From positions 4,971 through 68,970 of the forward strand of contig JBDHAD010000006.1 of assembly GCA_039588215.1 (NCBI GenBank): 64,000 bases of DNA. Reading direction: 5' to 3'. Position numbers and translations under genes: made by a program. This DNA comes from JBDHAC01 sp039588215. Lineage in GTDB: Bacteria > Gemmatimonadota > Gemmatimonadetes > Palauibacterales > Palauibacteraceae. Each line of letters opens with the position of its first letter. Positions within the stretch are counted from its first letter, which is position 1. The notes below the pieces were generated by a model that was not told where the DNA came from, did no database searches, and saw only the letters and a list, made by a program, of their open reading frames with translations. Positions 18,283 through 26,307 of the stretch are shown here, in pieces.

Positions 18283-19429
18283 TCCTCAGCGCGTTCTCGT
18301 AGTAGACCTTTCGGAGCACCTCGTCGGGCAGCGCCAATCCGTACATCTTCCAAAACGCGTGGTACTTACGGTAGTAGTCGAAGTACTCGTCCTCGGTCTC
18401 GAGAACCCGGAAGTAGACCGGGTATTCCTCGGGGATCCACGCATCCTTCCCGATGAGGATCCGGTCCTGATAGCGCTCGAAGAAGGCTCTCGCGGCCCGC
18501 GGCTGTCGGCCAGGCTCGTAGATTACCGCCCCGAGCCCGACGTTCATGTTGGGCAGCTCGTCCAGTAGCTGTCCCAGGCGCCCCAGCTCGTTGCCCATCC
18601 ATGCGAGGTGCGCGGCGATGAATGTCGTGCCGGGGTGCTTGCGAAAGATGTTCAACTGTTCGGAGATGAGCTGCTCCCACGAGGGCTCCGGCGGGCGCTT
18701 TCGTCTCGGACGCAGCTTGAGCTCCAGCCAGCGCTCGTTCAGGCTGTCCTGCGGCTGCCAGAACTCGGCCGGGTCGGCTGTGTGGATGAGCACGGGTATC
18801 TCCAGCTCGCCCGCCTTGGCCCACACCGGGTCGATCCTCGGGTCATCGACCGGGACTCGCGCGCCCGACGCATCCGTGATCCACATCCCCAAGCTCTTGA
18901 AGATCTTGAGCCCGCGAGCGCCGGCTCGAACGTCCTCCTCCAGGCGGGTCGCGGCGAGGGTGCCGAACTCGGGATCATCGATCGTGCTGAAATCCACGTT
19001 CGCGAAGACCACGAATCGTCCCGGGTATGCGCTCTCCAGGTTCTGGATCTGACTCGCGAGCCGCTCGCCGTTGCCGCCGCTCAGGTTCACGCCTACCGCC
19101 AGGTTCAGGCGGTCCATCGCCGCCACCATGGCGTCGAGCGAATCGCGCGACATGCGACCGTTGATGTGGAGGTGCACATCCACGAACGGAAACCTGGCGC
19201 GTGGGATCGAATGCTCGGGTACGACGAGCGTCGAACGCGGCTCGTACGCCGCAACGGTCATGTCCGGCACGCTGTCCGTGGCGGGCGGCGGCGGGCCCCT
19301 CCAGCGCCGTGATTCCTGAGCCGCGGAGGACGAGGTGAGGGTGGCCAGCCCGCACGCGACCAGCAACAGCCCTCGCGCCATCGCACCACGTAGAATCGGG
19401 TAAACCGCGTTCGTTTCTTGTCGTCGCAT
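18242..19429 (-). CDS. Exported amidohydrolase of the ACMSD-like (amidohydrolase-2) group
   Basis: 395 aa from ATG 19429; ATG 19381, at the start of the hydrophobic signal, is an equally possible start and neither has a strong ribosome site. After the signal (L-L-L-V-A-C-G-L-A) the barrel shows V-D-V-H-L-H (HxH metal pair) near residue 86, P-V-L-I-H-T near 214, F-I-A-A-H-L near 270 and a late G-K-D-A-W. This matches decarboxylase/hydrolase enzymes related to aminocarboxymuconate-semialdehyde decarboxylase. Substrate unknown. Tail-to-tail overlap of 41 bases with the glycosyltransferase. Confidence 0.88.
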   Translation of the reverse strand: MRRQETNAVYPILRGAMARGLLLVACGLATLTSSSAAQESRRWRGPPPPATDSVPDMTVAAYEPRSTLVVPEHSIPRARFPFVDVHLHINGRMSRDSLDAMVAAMDRLNLAVGVNLSGGNGERLASQIQNLESAYPGRFVVFANVDFSTIDDPEFGTLAATRLEEDVRAGARGLKIFKSLGMWITDASGARVPVDDPRIDPVWAKAGELEIPVLIHTADPAEFWQPQDSLNERWLELKLRPRRKRPPEPSWEQLISEQLNIFRKHPGTTFIAAHLAWMGNELGRLGQLLDELPNMNVGLGAVIYEPGRQPRAARAFFERYQDRILIGKDAWIPEEYPVYFRVLETEDEYFDYYRKYHAFWKMYGLALPDEVLRKVYYENALRIIPGLDRSRFPSP

Positions 19430-19655
19430 GGCGGTTCGGTTTTCGATTGCCGGCTCGGGTCTCGGTTCGGCCTCGCCCGTCCCTCTGGGTCGAGAATCGG
19501 AGAATCATGCTGACCCGCGGTCGATGATGACACCCCATGGGGGCCCGGGAGTCCCGCCCATGCCGAGCGCACCGGGGTGAGGCCCACGCGGCGGGCCCGA
19601 ATCGGGCGTGTTGCCACCGATCGACGGCTCGCCGCTTGCAGATCAATACTGCGTT

Positions 19656-20177
19656 ATGGATCTGACCGATCAGAGGCCGCTCCGAGACGGGCTGTCGGAC
19701 GCGTGGTCGCCGCCGCCGGTCGTTCGCCAGGCCATCGCCCTCGGGCTGGGCGTCTACGTCGTCTGGCTCGCGGTCGCGTATCGATACCACTTCATCGATG
19801 GCGTGAACCTGCTCATCCACGAGGCGGGCCACGTCTTCTTCGGGTTCTTTGGCGATGTGCTCGGCACGGCGGGCGGGACGCTGCTTCAACTCCTCTTCCC
19901 GATCGCCTTCGTCATCTACTTCTGGCGGCGTGCGCAGCGTTTCGAGGCGGGCATCTTAGGAGTGTGGGCCTCCGAGAGCGCCATGTACACGGCCGAGTAC
20001 ATGGCCGATGCGCAGGCGCAGGCGCTTCCGCTCGTGGGGGGGCACATCCACGACTGGAATTGGCTTCTCAGCCGTGCGGGGCTCCTGGGGGCGTGTGAGG
20101 AGCTGGGCGCACTCCTCCACATCACCGCGAGCGCAGTCGCGATCGGTGCCGTGTGGTTCGTGGCGCGGGAAGCCTGA
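19656..20177 (+). CDS. Small integral membrane protein with H-E-A-G-H metalloprotease-like motif
   Basis: 173 aa from ATG 19656; an in-frame TTG/ATG region upstream is possible but adds no conserved sequence. It has three to four membrane segments. Near residue 54 an H-E-A-G-H motif sits at the start of a hydrophobic helix, as in membrane metalloproteases of the M50 type, and a later H-I-H-D-W-N near 130 could supply another ligand. It is too short for a full site-2 protease and lacks an obvious N/L-D-P-G motif, so activity is uncertain. No operon partner: convergent with the TPR gene 31 bases away. Confidence 0.78.
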   Translation: MDLTDQRPLRDGLSDAWSPPPVVRQAIALGLGVYVVWLAVAYRYHFIDGVNLLIHEAGHVFFGFFGDVLGTAGGTLLQLLFPIAFVIYFWRRAQRFEAGILGVWASESAMYTAEYMADAQAQALPLVGGHIHDWNWLLSRAGLLGACEELGALLHITASAVAIGAVWFVAREA

Positions 20178-20208
20178 TCCCGTCCATGAGGATCCGAGCG
20201 GCGAGCGA

Positions 20209-22137
20209 TCAGCGGTCCTCACTGACCCTGGCCCAGGCGGTACGCCAGATCTCCGCCACCCTGGCCTCATGCGCCGGGCTCTCCCGAACCCGGTCGAACA
20301 GCCCTCCGTCATACAGGCGGAAATCGACGCCGTTGGGGGAAAGCACGAAGGCATGGTCGTGCCACTCGAGCGACGCCGCCGAATCGCCAATCCAGGCGAA
20401 GTAGATCGCAAGATCTTCCGCCAGCTGCGAGCGGGTGATGTCGCTCATCGCGCGGCTCGCGGCAGCCTCCCGGGCGATCCGAGCCACGGAATCGATCGCT
20501 GCAGCCGCCTCCTCTTCGCGCCCAGCTGAGTGGAGGCAAAGCGCTCGTACGGCCGCGAGGCCCTCCAGGTCCTGACGAAGACACTCCTCCGGTCGCTCCA
20601 GGAGCAGCAAGGTGTACGCGATGAGGACCTTGGGCAGGGTGAGGCTCGGCTGGAGAGCAAGCGCGTTGCGCGCTTCGTCCAGGGCGAGCGCGTATTCGCG
20701 GGCCGCGATGGCATCTAGGGCGAACCCGATTCGCCGGCCCGGTGCGATCGGGTCCAGCTCGATCGCGCGCTGCGCCTGCGCGAGTGCCTCCGCGTGGCGT
20801 CCCGCCCTCGCCAGGATGTGCGCGTACCACCCCCGCATGTCCGCCGAGTTCGGCCGCAGCTCCACGGCGCGCTCGAAATCCGCCAGCACCTGGGTGGCCG
20901 GGGCACCCGCCTTCGTAGCCACGTAGCTGCGGGCGCCGTACGCCTCCGCCAGCTCTGGATCGAGCTCCAGAGCCGTGCTCGCCAGATCGAGCGCGCTGGC
21001 GAAGCGCTCATAGGGACCGAGATCGAGATCGTACCCGTACGTGATCGAGAGGCCGTACGCCGAGCTCAGACCTGCGTACGCGGGGGCGAAGGACGGATCG
21101 ATCTTCACCGCCTCGCGGAACCCGGCGATCGCCTGCTCGAGCGCCTCTTCAGTGCGGGCGTGAATGGCTCGCCGCGCCCTCAGGTACGCCTCATAGGCGT
21201 CTGTGTGAGTGGTGCGGGAAGCCCTCCCGATCTGGCTCAGCTGGGCCACGTTCTCGACGAGCGCGGAGCTCACCCGTCCGGCGATCTCATCCTGAAGGTC
21301 GAAGATGTTCTCCTTCGGCCGCGTGTACGTGTCCGCCCACAGGATCGCGTCGGTCGCCGCAGCCAGCAGCTCGACCGTGACTCGCAGCTGGTCATCTGCT
21401 TCGCGGATGCTACCCACGAGCACGTGCTCGACACCCAGGGTATCCCCGATCTGTGGCAGGCTGAGGTTCGTGCCCCGGAGTGCGACCACAGAGGTGCGCG
21501 AGATGACCTTCAAGCCTTCGATGCGGGCGAGCTGAGCGATGACTTCTTCCGTGAACCCATCACTCAGATTCCCCTCGTCGGCGCCCCCGAGATTGTCGAA
21601 TGGCATGACCGCGACCGACGCGGCGTACTCACCGCGTGACCCGCGAGCGCCGCCGGCGCCAGCCACGACGGCCTTGCCCCCGCTGATCGAGGCCTCGGAC
21701 CCCACGCCCGTGTTCCCCAATCCGAGCAGGACCCAGCCAGCCGTGACGATCCCCAACAGAGCGAAGGCGGCCACGCCCCCCAGCAGCGCGTTCCGCCAAG
21801 AGAGTAAGCGACGGGCGCCGGTAGGTGGCTGCCAGCCTGCGCGGGCCTCCGGTCTCTCGGCACCGGATGGGGCCTCGGAGGATGAAAGTTCTCCCCCCGC
21901 GTCGGTCATCGCGCGGGGCGGCGCGCTTCTCTGGATGACCGCGGTGGCCACGACGATCGGGAGGCCGATGATGAGCAGGAACAGGGCGAGTGACGGGGCC
22001 CATGGCGGTAGGTTCAACGCGCCGGCGAGCGTGTCCACGACCTGGAGGACCAGCCACCCACCGACCAGGTAGATGCCGAGCACCTGCCAGGCGGAATGGC
22101 GGTGGATCTCTCGAATCAGCTGCTTGAGACGGGACAT
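20209..22137 (-). CDS. Membrane TolB-like/TPR protein, kinase-less paralogue
   Basis: 642 aa from ATG 22137 (GGAG nine bases upstream). Two N-terminal membrane helices (about 18-40 and 48-68) and a third near 112-140 precede a TolB/FlgO-like domain (about 170-300) with the segment F-T-E-E-V-I-A-Q-L-A and V-I-S-R-T-S-V, then five or more TPR-like helical pairs to the end. The same TolB segment (I-T-E-S-L-I-H-E-L and V-I-S-R-N-G-V) occurs in the Ser/Thr kinase at 14352-16862, so the two are related modules. Proteins of this layout are common next to adenylate-cyclase or kinase genes; they are probably scaffold or sensor proteins. Divergent from the M14 gene. Confidence 0.88.
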   Translation of the reverse strand: MSRLKQLIREIHRHSAWQVLGIYLVGGWLVLQVVDTLAGALNLPPWAPSLALFLLIIGLPIVVATAVIQRSAPPRAMTDAGGELSSSEAPSGAERPEARAGWQPPTGARRLLSWRNALLGGVAAFALLGIVTAGWVLLGLGNTGVGSEASISGGKAVVAGAGGARGSRGEYAASVAVMPFDNLGGADEGNLSDGFTEEVIAQLARIEGLKVISRTSVVALRGTNLSLPQIGDTLGVEHVLVGSIREADDQLRVTVELLAAATDAILWADTYTRPKENIFDLQDEIAGRVSSALVENVAQLSQIGRASRTTHTDAYEAYLRARRAIHARTEEALEQAIAGFREAVKIDPSFAPAYAGLSSAYGLSITYGYDLDLGPYERFASALDLASTALELDPELAEAYGARSYVATKAGAPATQVLADFERAVELRPNSADMRGWYAHILARAGRHAEALAQAQRAIELDPIAPGRRIGFALDAIAAREYALALDEARNALALQPSLTLPKVLIAYTLLLLERPEECLRQDLEGLAAVRALCLHSAGREEEAAAAIDSVARIAREAAASRAMSDITRSQLAEDLAIYFAWIGDSAASLEWHDHAFVLSPNGVDFRLYDGGLFDRVRESPAHEARVAEIWRTAWARVSEDR

Positions 22138-22395
22138 CACCACTCCGCGTCAGTGCGCCGAGGCCAACGACTGGCAGAGGAAACTGACCGGTGGCCCTGA
22201 CTCCAGCAAGCCAAGCGATACGACCGCGAGCCGGTCCGTGCACTGCTGCTGCAGAGCTTCGACGCTTCGTGGCGCCGGCGAAGAAGAGCCGGGGGACCGC
22301 TTTTTGAGACGCCGGAACCCGCGTAGACTCCTTCCAGCCGTGATCGTGCCTCACCGCGGCCCCGACCCGTGAACAGTCGAGGAGAGACGACACTC

Positions 22396-24093
22396 ATGAG
22401 CGACAGCCACGCGCCCGCCATGATCCAGCAGCACTCGGCTTTCTGTGCCCTCCGCGTCTTGCGTGCCCTCCGCGTCTTGCGTGCCCTCCGCCACGCTGCC
22501 TCAGTGCCTGCGTTCGTGGTGCCGTTTCTGGTCGCTGGCGCTTCGACCGCTTGTGCTCGAGCGCCTTCCTCGAGCGACGACCTCCAGACGCGCGCCGAAC
22601 GAACGAGCTTCCGGGAGACCAGCTCCTACGCCGACGTCGTGACGTTCATGGAACGTGCTGCGGCCGCGCACCCCATGCTCCACTTCACGACGTTCGGGTA
22701 CACGTTCGAGGGCCGGGCTCTGCCGCTGGTCGTGGTTGGGGACGTGGCAAGTGCCGACCCGGCGACCGTCCGCGCCTCGGGGAAGACGGTCGTGTACCTG
22801 CAGGGCAACATCCACGCGGGGGAGGTTTGCGGGAAAGAGGCGCTGCAGATCCTTCTCCGCGACGTGGTTGAAGGCCGGCACCAACAGTGGACTGCGTCGA
22901 TGGTGCTTCTGGTGGCCCCGATCTACAACGCGGACGGGAACGAGCGCGTGGCCCTCACGAACCGGGGTCGCCAGAACGGCCCGATCGGGGGCATGGGGCA
23001 ACGGCCCAACGCGCAGGGCTACGACTTGAATCGCGACCACATGAAGCTGGACTCGCCCGAAGCGCGGTCGCTAGCCAGGCTGTTCACGGAATACGATCCG
23101 CACGTGGCGCTCGACCTGCACACCACGAACGGAACCCGCCACGCGTACCACATCACGTACGCCCCACCCCTGCACCCGAACACTCCCGTCGCCATCGACC
23201 GGCTGCTCCGGGAAGAGCTCCTGCCCCACCTGACCGACGAGATTCGGGAGAAGCATGGTTGGGAGTACTACTACTACGGCAACGCGTTCGCCCCGCAGGG
23301 AGCGGAGGAGCGGGGATGGTACACGTTCGATCATCGCCCCCGCTTCAACAGCAACTACATCGGGCTCCGCAATCGCCTCGCGCTCCTGAGCGAAGCGTAC
23401 TCGTACGCGACCTTCGAGGAGCGTGTCCTGGCGACGCTCTACTTCGTCGAGGAGACCTTGGACTACGTCCACGAGCACGGCGAGCAGATCCGGGCCGTCA
23501 CAGTCGCAGAGGACGCCCGCTCACTCGTGGGTGGCTCTTTGGCGCTGCGTGTGACCCGCGCTCGCTCGGATGAGCCCGTGGACATCCTGATGGGCGAGGT
23601 GGAGGAGATGCGCCACCCGCTCACGGGCAGACCGCTGCTCCAGAGGCGCGAGGGTCAGCGAACCGAGACGATGAACGAGTACGGGACGTTCGCGCCCAGC
23701 GAGTGGGAGACGGTCCCCGCCGGTTATCTGATCCCACCCGAGCTGGACGAGGTGATCGTCCGATTGCAGGCCCACGGAGTACGCATGGAGTCGAGAGTTG
23801 CTGGTACGGCGACCGTCGAGGGCGAGGTGTTCCAGATCGACTCGGTGACCACCGCCGAGCGCGTGTTCCAGGGCCACAACGAGCAGACCTTGTTCGGACG
23901 ATACGAATCTCGAGAGATGCCCGTCGCGGAGGGCAGCTGGTGGGTGCCAGCAGATCAACCGCTCGGAAGGCTCATCTTCTCTCTGCTCGAGCCACGCTCG
24001 GACGATGGACTCGCGGCCTGGGGTTTCCTCGCGGAGCACATCGAGGACGGCGGTACGTATCCGATCCTGCGTGCCCACGCGCCGATTCGCTGA
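22396..24093 (+). CDS. Exported M14-family zinc carboxypeptidase
   Basis: 565 aa; I prefer ATG 22396 (GGAGAG upstream) to GTG 22369. The N-terminal 40 residues contain repeated A-L-R-V-L-R units encoded by an 18-bp tandem repeat, then a hydrophobic stretch ending in A-C-A-R. The M14 zinc site is H-A-G-E (H-x-x-E) near residue 138 and a later His in D-L-H-T-T-N-G near 230; D-L-N-R-D-H supplies the substrate-binding Arg, and S-E-A-Y near 337 is a candidate for the catalytic Glu. It probably trims peptides outside the cytoplasm. The last 170 residues form a beta-rich extra domain. Confidence 0.92.
   Translation: MSDSHAPAMIQQHSAFCALRVLRALRVLRALRHAASVPAFVVPFLVAGASTACARAPSSSDDLQTRAERTSFRETSSYADVVTFMERAAAAHPMLHFTTFGYTFEGRALPLVVVGDVASADPATVRASGKTVVYLQGNIHAGEVCGKEALQILLRDVVEGRHQQWTASMVLLVAPIYNADGNERVALTNRGRQNGPIGGMGQRPNAQGYDLNRDHMKLDSPEARSLARLFTEYDPHVALDLHTTNGTRHAYHITYAPPLHPNTPVAIDRLLREELLPHLTDEIREKHGWEYYYYGNAFAPQGAEERGWYTFDHRPRFNSNYIGLRNRLALLSEAYSYATFEERVLATLYFVEETLDYVHEHGEQIRAVTVAEDARSLVGGSLALRVTRARSDEPVDILMGEVEEMRHPLTGRPLLQRREGQRTETMNEYGTFAPSEWETVPAGYLIPPELDEVIVRLQAHGVRMESRVAGTATVEGEVFQIDSVTTAERVFQGHNEQTLFGRYESREMPVAEGSWWVPADQPLGRLIFSLLEPRSDDGLAAWGFLAEHIEDGGTYPILRAHAPIR
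22445..22491 (+). repeat. 18-bp tandem repeat, 2.6 copies, in the M14 leader
   Basis: GTGCCCTCCGCGTCTTGC occurs exactly at 22445-22462 and 22463-22480, followed by the first 11 bases at 22481-22491. The unit is six codons long, so copy-number change would lengthen the leader by A-L-R-V-L-R without shifting the frame. Confidence 0.95.
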
Positions 24094-24159
24094 GCGTTTC
24101 GAGCCAATCCTGGGCGGCTGAAGGGCCGCCTCGATGCGAACACTAATCACGGAGAGCGG

Positions 24160-24864
24160 ATGATGAACCTGAAGGGTACAGTCGCACTGGTAACGGGTGG
24201 AAGCGAAGGTATCGGCTGGGCCATCGCAGAGGCCTTGAAGGCGGAGGGCGCCAAGGTCACGATCACGGGCCGCCGCGCGGACGTCCTGCGCGATGCCGCC
24301 CGCGAGCTTGGGGTGGACCACATCGCCGGCGACGTGGGCAGTGAGACCGATGCCGTGCGTACCGTTGCCACGGTCGTGGAAAAGCACGGTCGGCTCGACA
24401 TGCTCGTCAACAACGCCGGTTTCGGAATCTTCAAGCCACTGGTCGAGATGCAGCTCGGAGAGCTGGAAAGCGTGTATCACACGAATGTTTTCGGTGCGTT
24501 CCTGATGGCGCGGGAGGCCGCGCGTCAGTTCATTAAGCAGGGCGGCGGCGAGCTGATCAACATCTCGTCCACGTCGGGCCTAAAGGGAGGACGCGGTAGC
24601 ACCGCCTACAGCTCGTCCAAGTTCGCGCTCAGGGGCATGACGGAGTGTTGGCGAGATGAGCTACGTCGTCACGACGTTCGCGTCATGCTCGTGAACCCGA
24701 GCGAGGTCGTGACGGAGTTCGCCTCCAAGGCGGGGTATACGCGGGACGATTCCCCAAAGAAGCTGCGGCCGGCCGAGATCGCCGACGCCATCGTGGGCGC
24801 TCTCAAGATCGATGACCGCGGCTTCATCCCCGAGTTCTCGGTGTTCGCCACGAACCCGTTCTAG
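24160..24864 (+). CDS. Classical short-chain dehydrogenase/reductase
   Basis: 234 aa from ATG 24160 (a second ATG follows immediately); GGAG five bases upstream. Cofactor motif T-G-G-S-E-G-I-G near residues 11-18, N-N-A-G near 86, catalytic Ser in the I-S-S-T-S segment and Y-S-S-S-K about 13 residues later. The T-G-x-x-x-G-I-G form and an Arg pair after strand 2 (G-R-R) favour NADP(H). Similar to 3-oxoacyl-ACP reductase/glucose-dehydrogenase-like SDRs; the substrate cannot be read. It is seven bases upstream of the Mut7-C gene, so the two are probably cotranscribed. Confidence 0.92.
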   Translation: MMNLKGTVALVTGGSEGIGWAIAEALKAEGAKVTITGRRADVLRDAARELGVDHIAGDVGSETDAVRTVATVVEKHGRLDMLVNNAGFGIFKPLVEMQLGELESVYHTNVFGAFLMAREAARQFIKQGGGELINISSTSGLKGGRGSTAYSSSKFALRGMTECWRDELRRHDVRVMLVNPSEVVTEFASKAGYTRDDSPKKLRPAEIADAIVGALKIDDRGFIPEFSVFATNPF

Positions 24865-24871
24865 CTCGCGC

Positions 24872-25486
24872 ATGGCCGTTTCCTGCATTCGCTGCGGTCG
24901 TCATTACGACGTCACGCTGTTTCAATTCGGACGCACCATCATGTGCGCCTGTGGGGAGCGGGTCGCGCGGGACGTGGAAGAGCGCACCCTCGCGCCCCCC
25001 TCGAAGCCCCGATTCTACTGCGATGCCATGCTGGGGCGGCTGGCCCGCTGGCTGCGAGCCCTAGGGTTCGACACGGCGTTCGATGCCGGGATCACCGATA
25101 CCGATCTCGTGCGGCGGGCATGGGAGGAGGAGCGCTGGATTCTCACGTGCGACCGGCGTCTACAGGAGGAGTGGCGCGTGAGCGGCTGTCTGGTGCTGCG
25201 GGGGGAGGAACCGCTCACGCGACTCGAGGAAGTCCTGTCACACTTCGGGGTCGAGGAGCCCAAATGTGTGTTCACCCGCTGTCTCGAGTGTAACCAGGTC
25301 CTGGAGGCAATCGACGCCAACGGGGTGGAGCGCGTGGAGGTCCAGGTTCCGGAGCGTGTGCGCCGGACGCATCAGGAGTTCTCGTACTGCCCCGGGTGCG
25401 GCCGCATCTACTGGGAAGGCTCCCACACACGCCGGATGAGACGACGGCTGGAGGAGTTCTTCGAGCAGGCTGCGGCTCGGGACTGA
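24872..25486 (+). CDS. Mut7-C RNase-domain protein with two zinc ribbons
   Basis: 204 aa from ATG 24872; the frame upstream overlaps the SDR and is not conserved. There is a short N-terminal ribbon (C-I-R-C near residue 5 and C-A-C-G near 26), then the Mut7-C core from about residue 50: F-Y-C-D-A-M-L-G-R-L-A-R-W-L-R-x-L-G-F-D-T, D-A-x-x-x-D-T-D-L and I-L-T-C-D-R-R-L, giving the acidic PIN-like site. A C-terminal ribbon follows (C-L-E-C near 136, C-P-G-C-G near 174). Mut7-C proteins are PIN-fold nucleases or predicted ribonucleases. The added N-terminal ribbon distinguishes it from the usual shorter protein. Confidence 0.9.
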   Translation: MAVSCIRCGRHYDVTLFQFGRTIMCACGERVARDVEERTLAPPSKPRFYCDAMLGRLARWLRALGFDTAFDAGITDTDLVRRAWEEERWILTCDRRLQEEWRVSGCLVLRGEEPLTRLEEVLSHFGVEEPKCVFTRCLECNQVLEAIDANGVERVEVQVPERVRRTHQEFSYCPGCGRIYWEGSHTRRMRRRLEEFFEQAAARD

Positions 25487-25583
25487 TTCGGCCCCCGGGT
25501 GGCGACCGCACTTCCACCTGGGGTACTGTGGCACCTTGTCAGATGCGGTGAGACAGCTCCAACCACGTTCAAGGAGATCGGAG

Positions 25584-26168
25584 ATGGCCAGACCCGGAAT
25601 CGCGGTGGTGGGACTATCATTGATGATGGCCAGCGCGCCACCGGTCGTCTCGGCGCAAGGGCGCCCGGACCCGGCCATGCTGATTGCAGCTCAGCGCGAA
25701 GCCATGAGTCAGTTGGCCTTCATGGATGGAGAGTGGAAAGGCTCTGCCTGGACCATGCTACCGTCCGGCGAGAAGCACACACTCACCCAGACGGAGCGGG
25801 TCGGCCCCTTCCTGGACGGAGCGGTCAAAGTCGTCGAGGGGCGTGGCTATGAAGACGACGGCAGCGTCAGCTTCAACGCGTTGGCGATCATTTCCTATGA
25901 TCCGAGCACGCGCGCGTACACCATGCGCTCGTACGCACAGGGCCACGCCGGTGATTTCGCCCTCACACCCGTGGCAGACGGCTTCCAATGGGAGATACCC
26001 GCCGGACCCATGACGATACGGTACACGGCGGTCATCAAGGATGGCACCTGGACAGAGGTGGGTGACCGCATCTTGCCCGACAGGGAGCCGATTCGATTCC
26101 TCGAGATGACACTGACCCGCCGGGGCGATACGGACTGGCCGGCTGCGGGGGTGGTCAAGCCGCGGTGA
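25584..26168 (+). CDS. Exported DUF1579/THAP4-like beta-barrel protein
   Basis: 194 aa from ATG 25584, with AAGGAG ten bases upstream. A signal peptide ends at V-S-A-Q (about 32). The mature chain has M-D-G-E-W-K-G-S-A-W near residue 54, a repeated strand pattern (T-Q-T-E-R-V, S-F-N-A-L-A-I-I-S-Y-D, Y-T-M-R-S-Y) and a final M-T-L-T-R-R. This is the lipocalin-like layout of DUF1579 and related small-ligand barrels. Ligand unknown. A single gene with a 97-base upstream gap. Confidence 0.8.
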   Translation: MARPGIAVVGLSLMMASAPPVVSAQGRPDPAMLIAAQREAMSQLAFMDGEWKGSAWTMLPSGEKHTLTQTERVGPFLDGAVKVVEGRGYEDDGSVSFNALAIISYDPSTRAYTMRSYAQGHAGDFALTPVADGFQWEIPAGPMTIRYTAVIKDGTWTEVGDRILPDREPIRFLEMTLTRRGDTDWPAAGVVKPR

Positions 26169-26265
26169 AAGGCCACCGTCGACTCCGAAAGTGAGAGCCA
26201 ACGGGGTCCCGGCCGACTCGTCTTGCCAGGATCCCTCCCCGAGCAGCGCGGCACGGTCGGCCACT

Positions 26266-26280
26266 CGCCCGCGCCGGGCG
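26266..26280. terminator. Short GC hairpin in convergent gap, possible terminator
   Basis: CGCCCG at 26266-26271 pairs with CGGGCG at 26275-26280 across a 3-base loop, followed by CTTCAAAA. It lies in the 139-base gap between the convergent genes ending at 26168 and 26308. The stem is short, so this is tentative. Confidence 0.3.
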
Positions 26281-26307
26281 CTTCAAAACGCGTCCCCAAG
26301 AGCGCGC

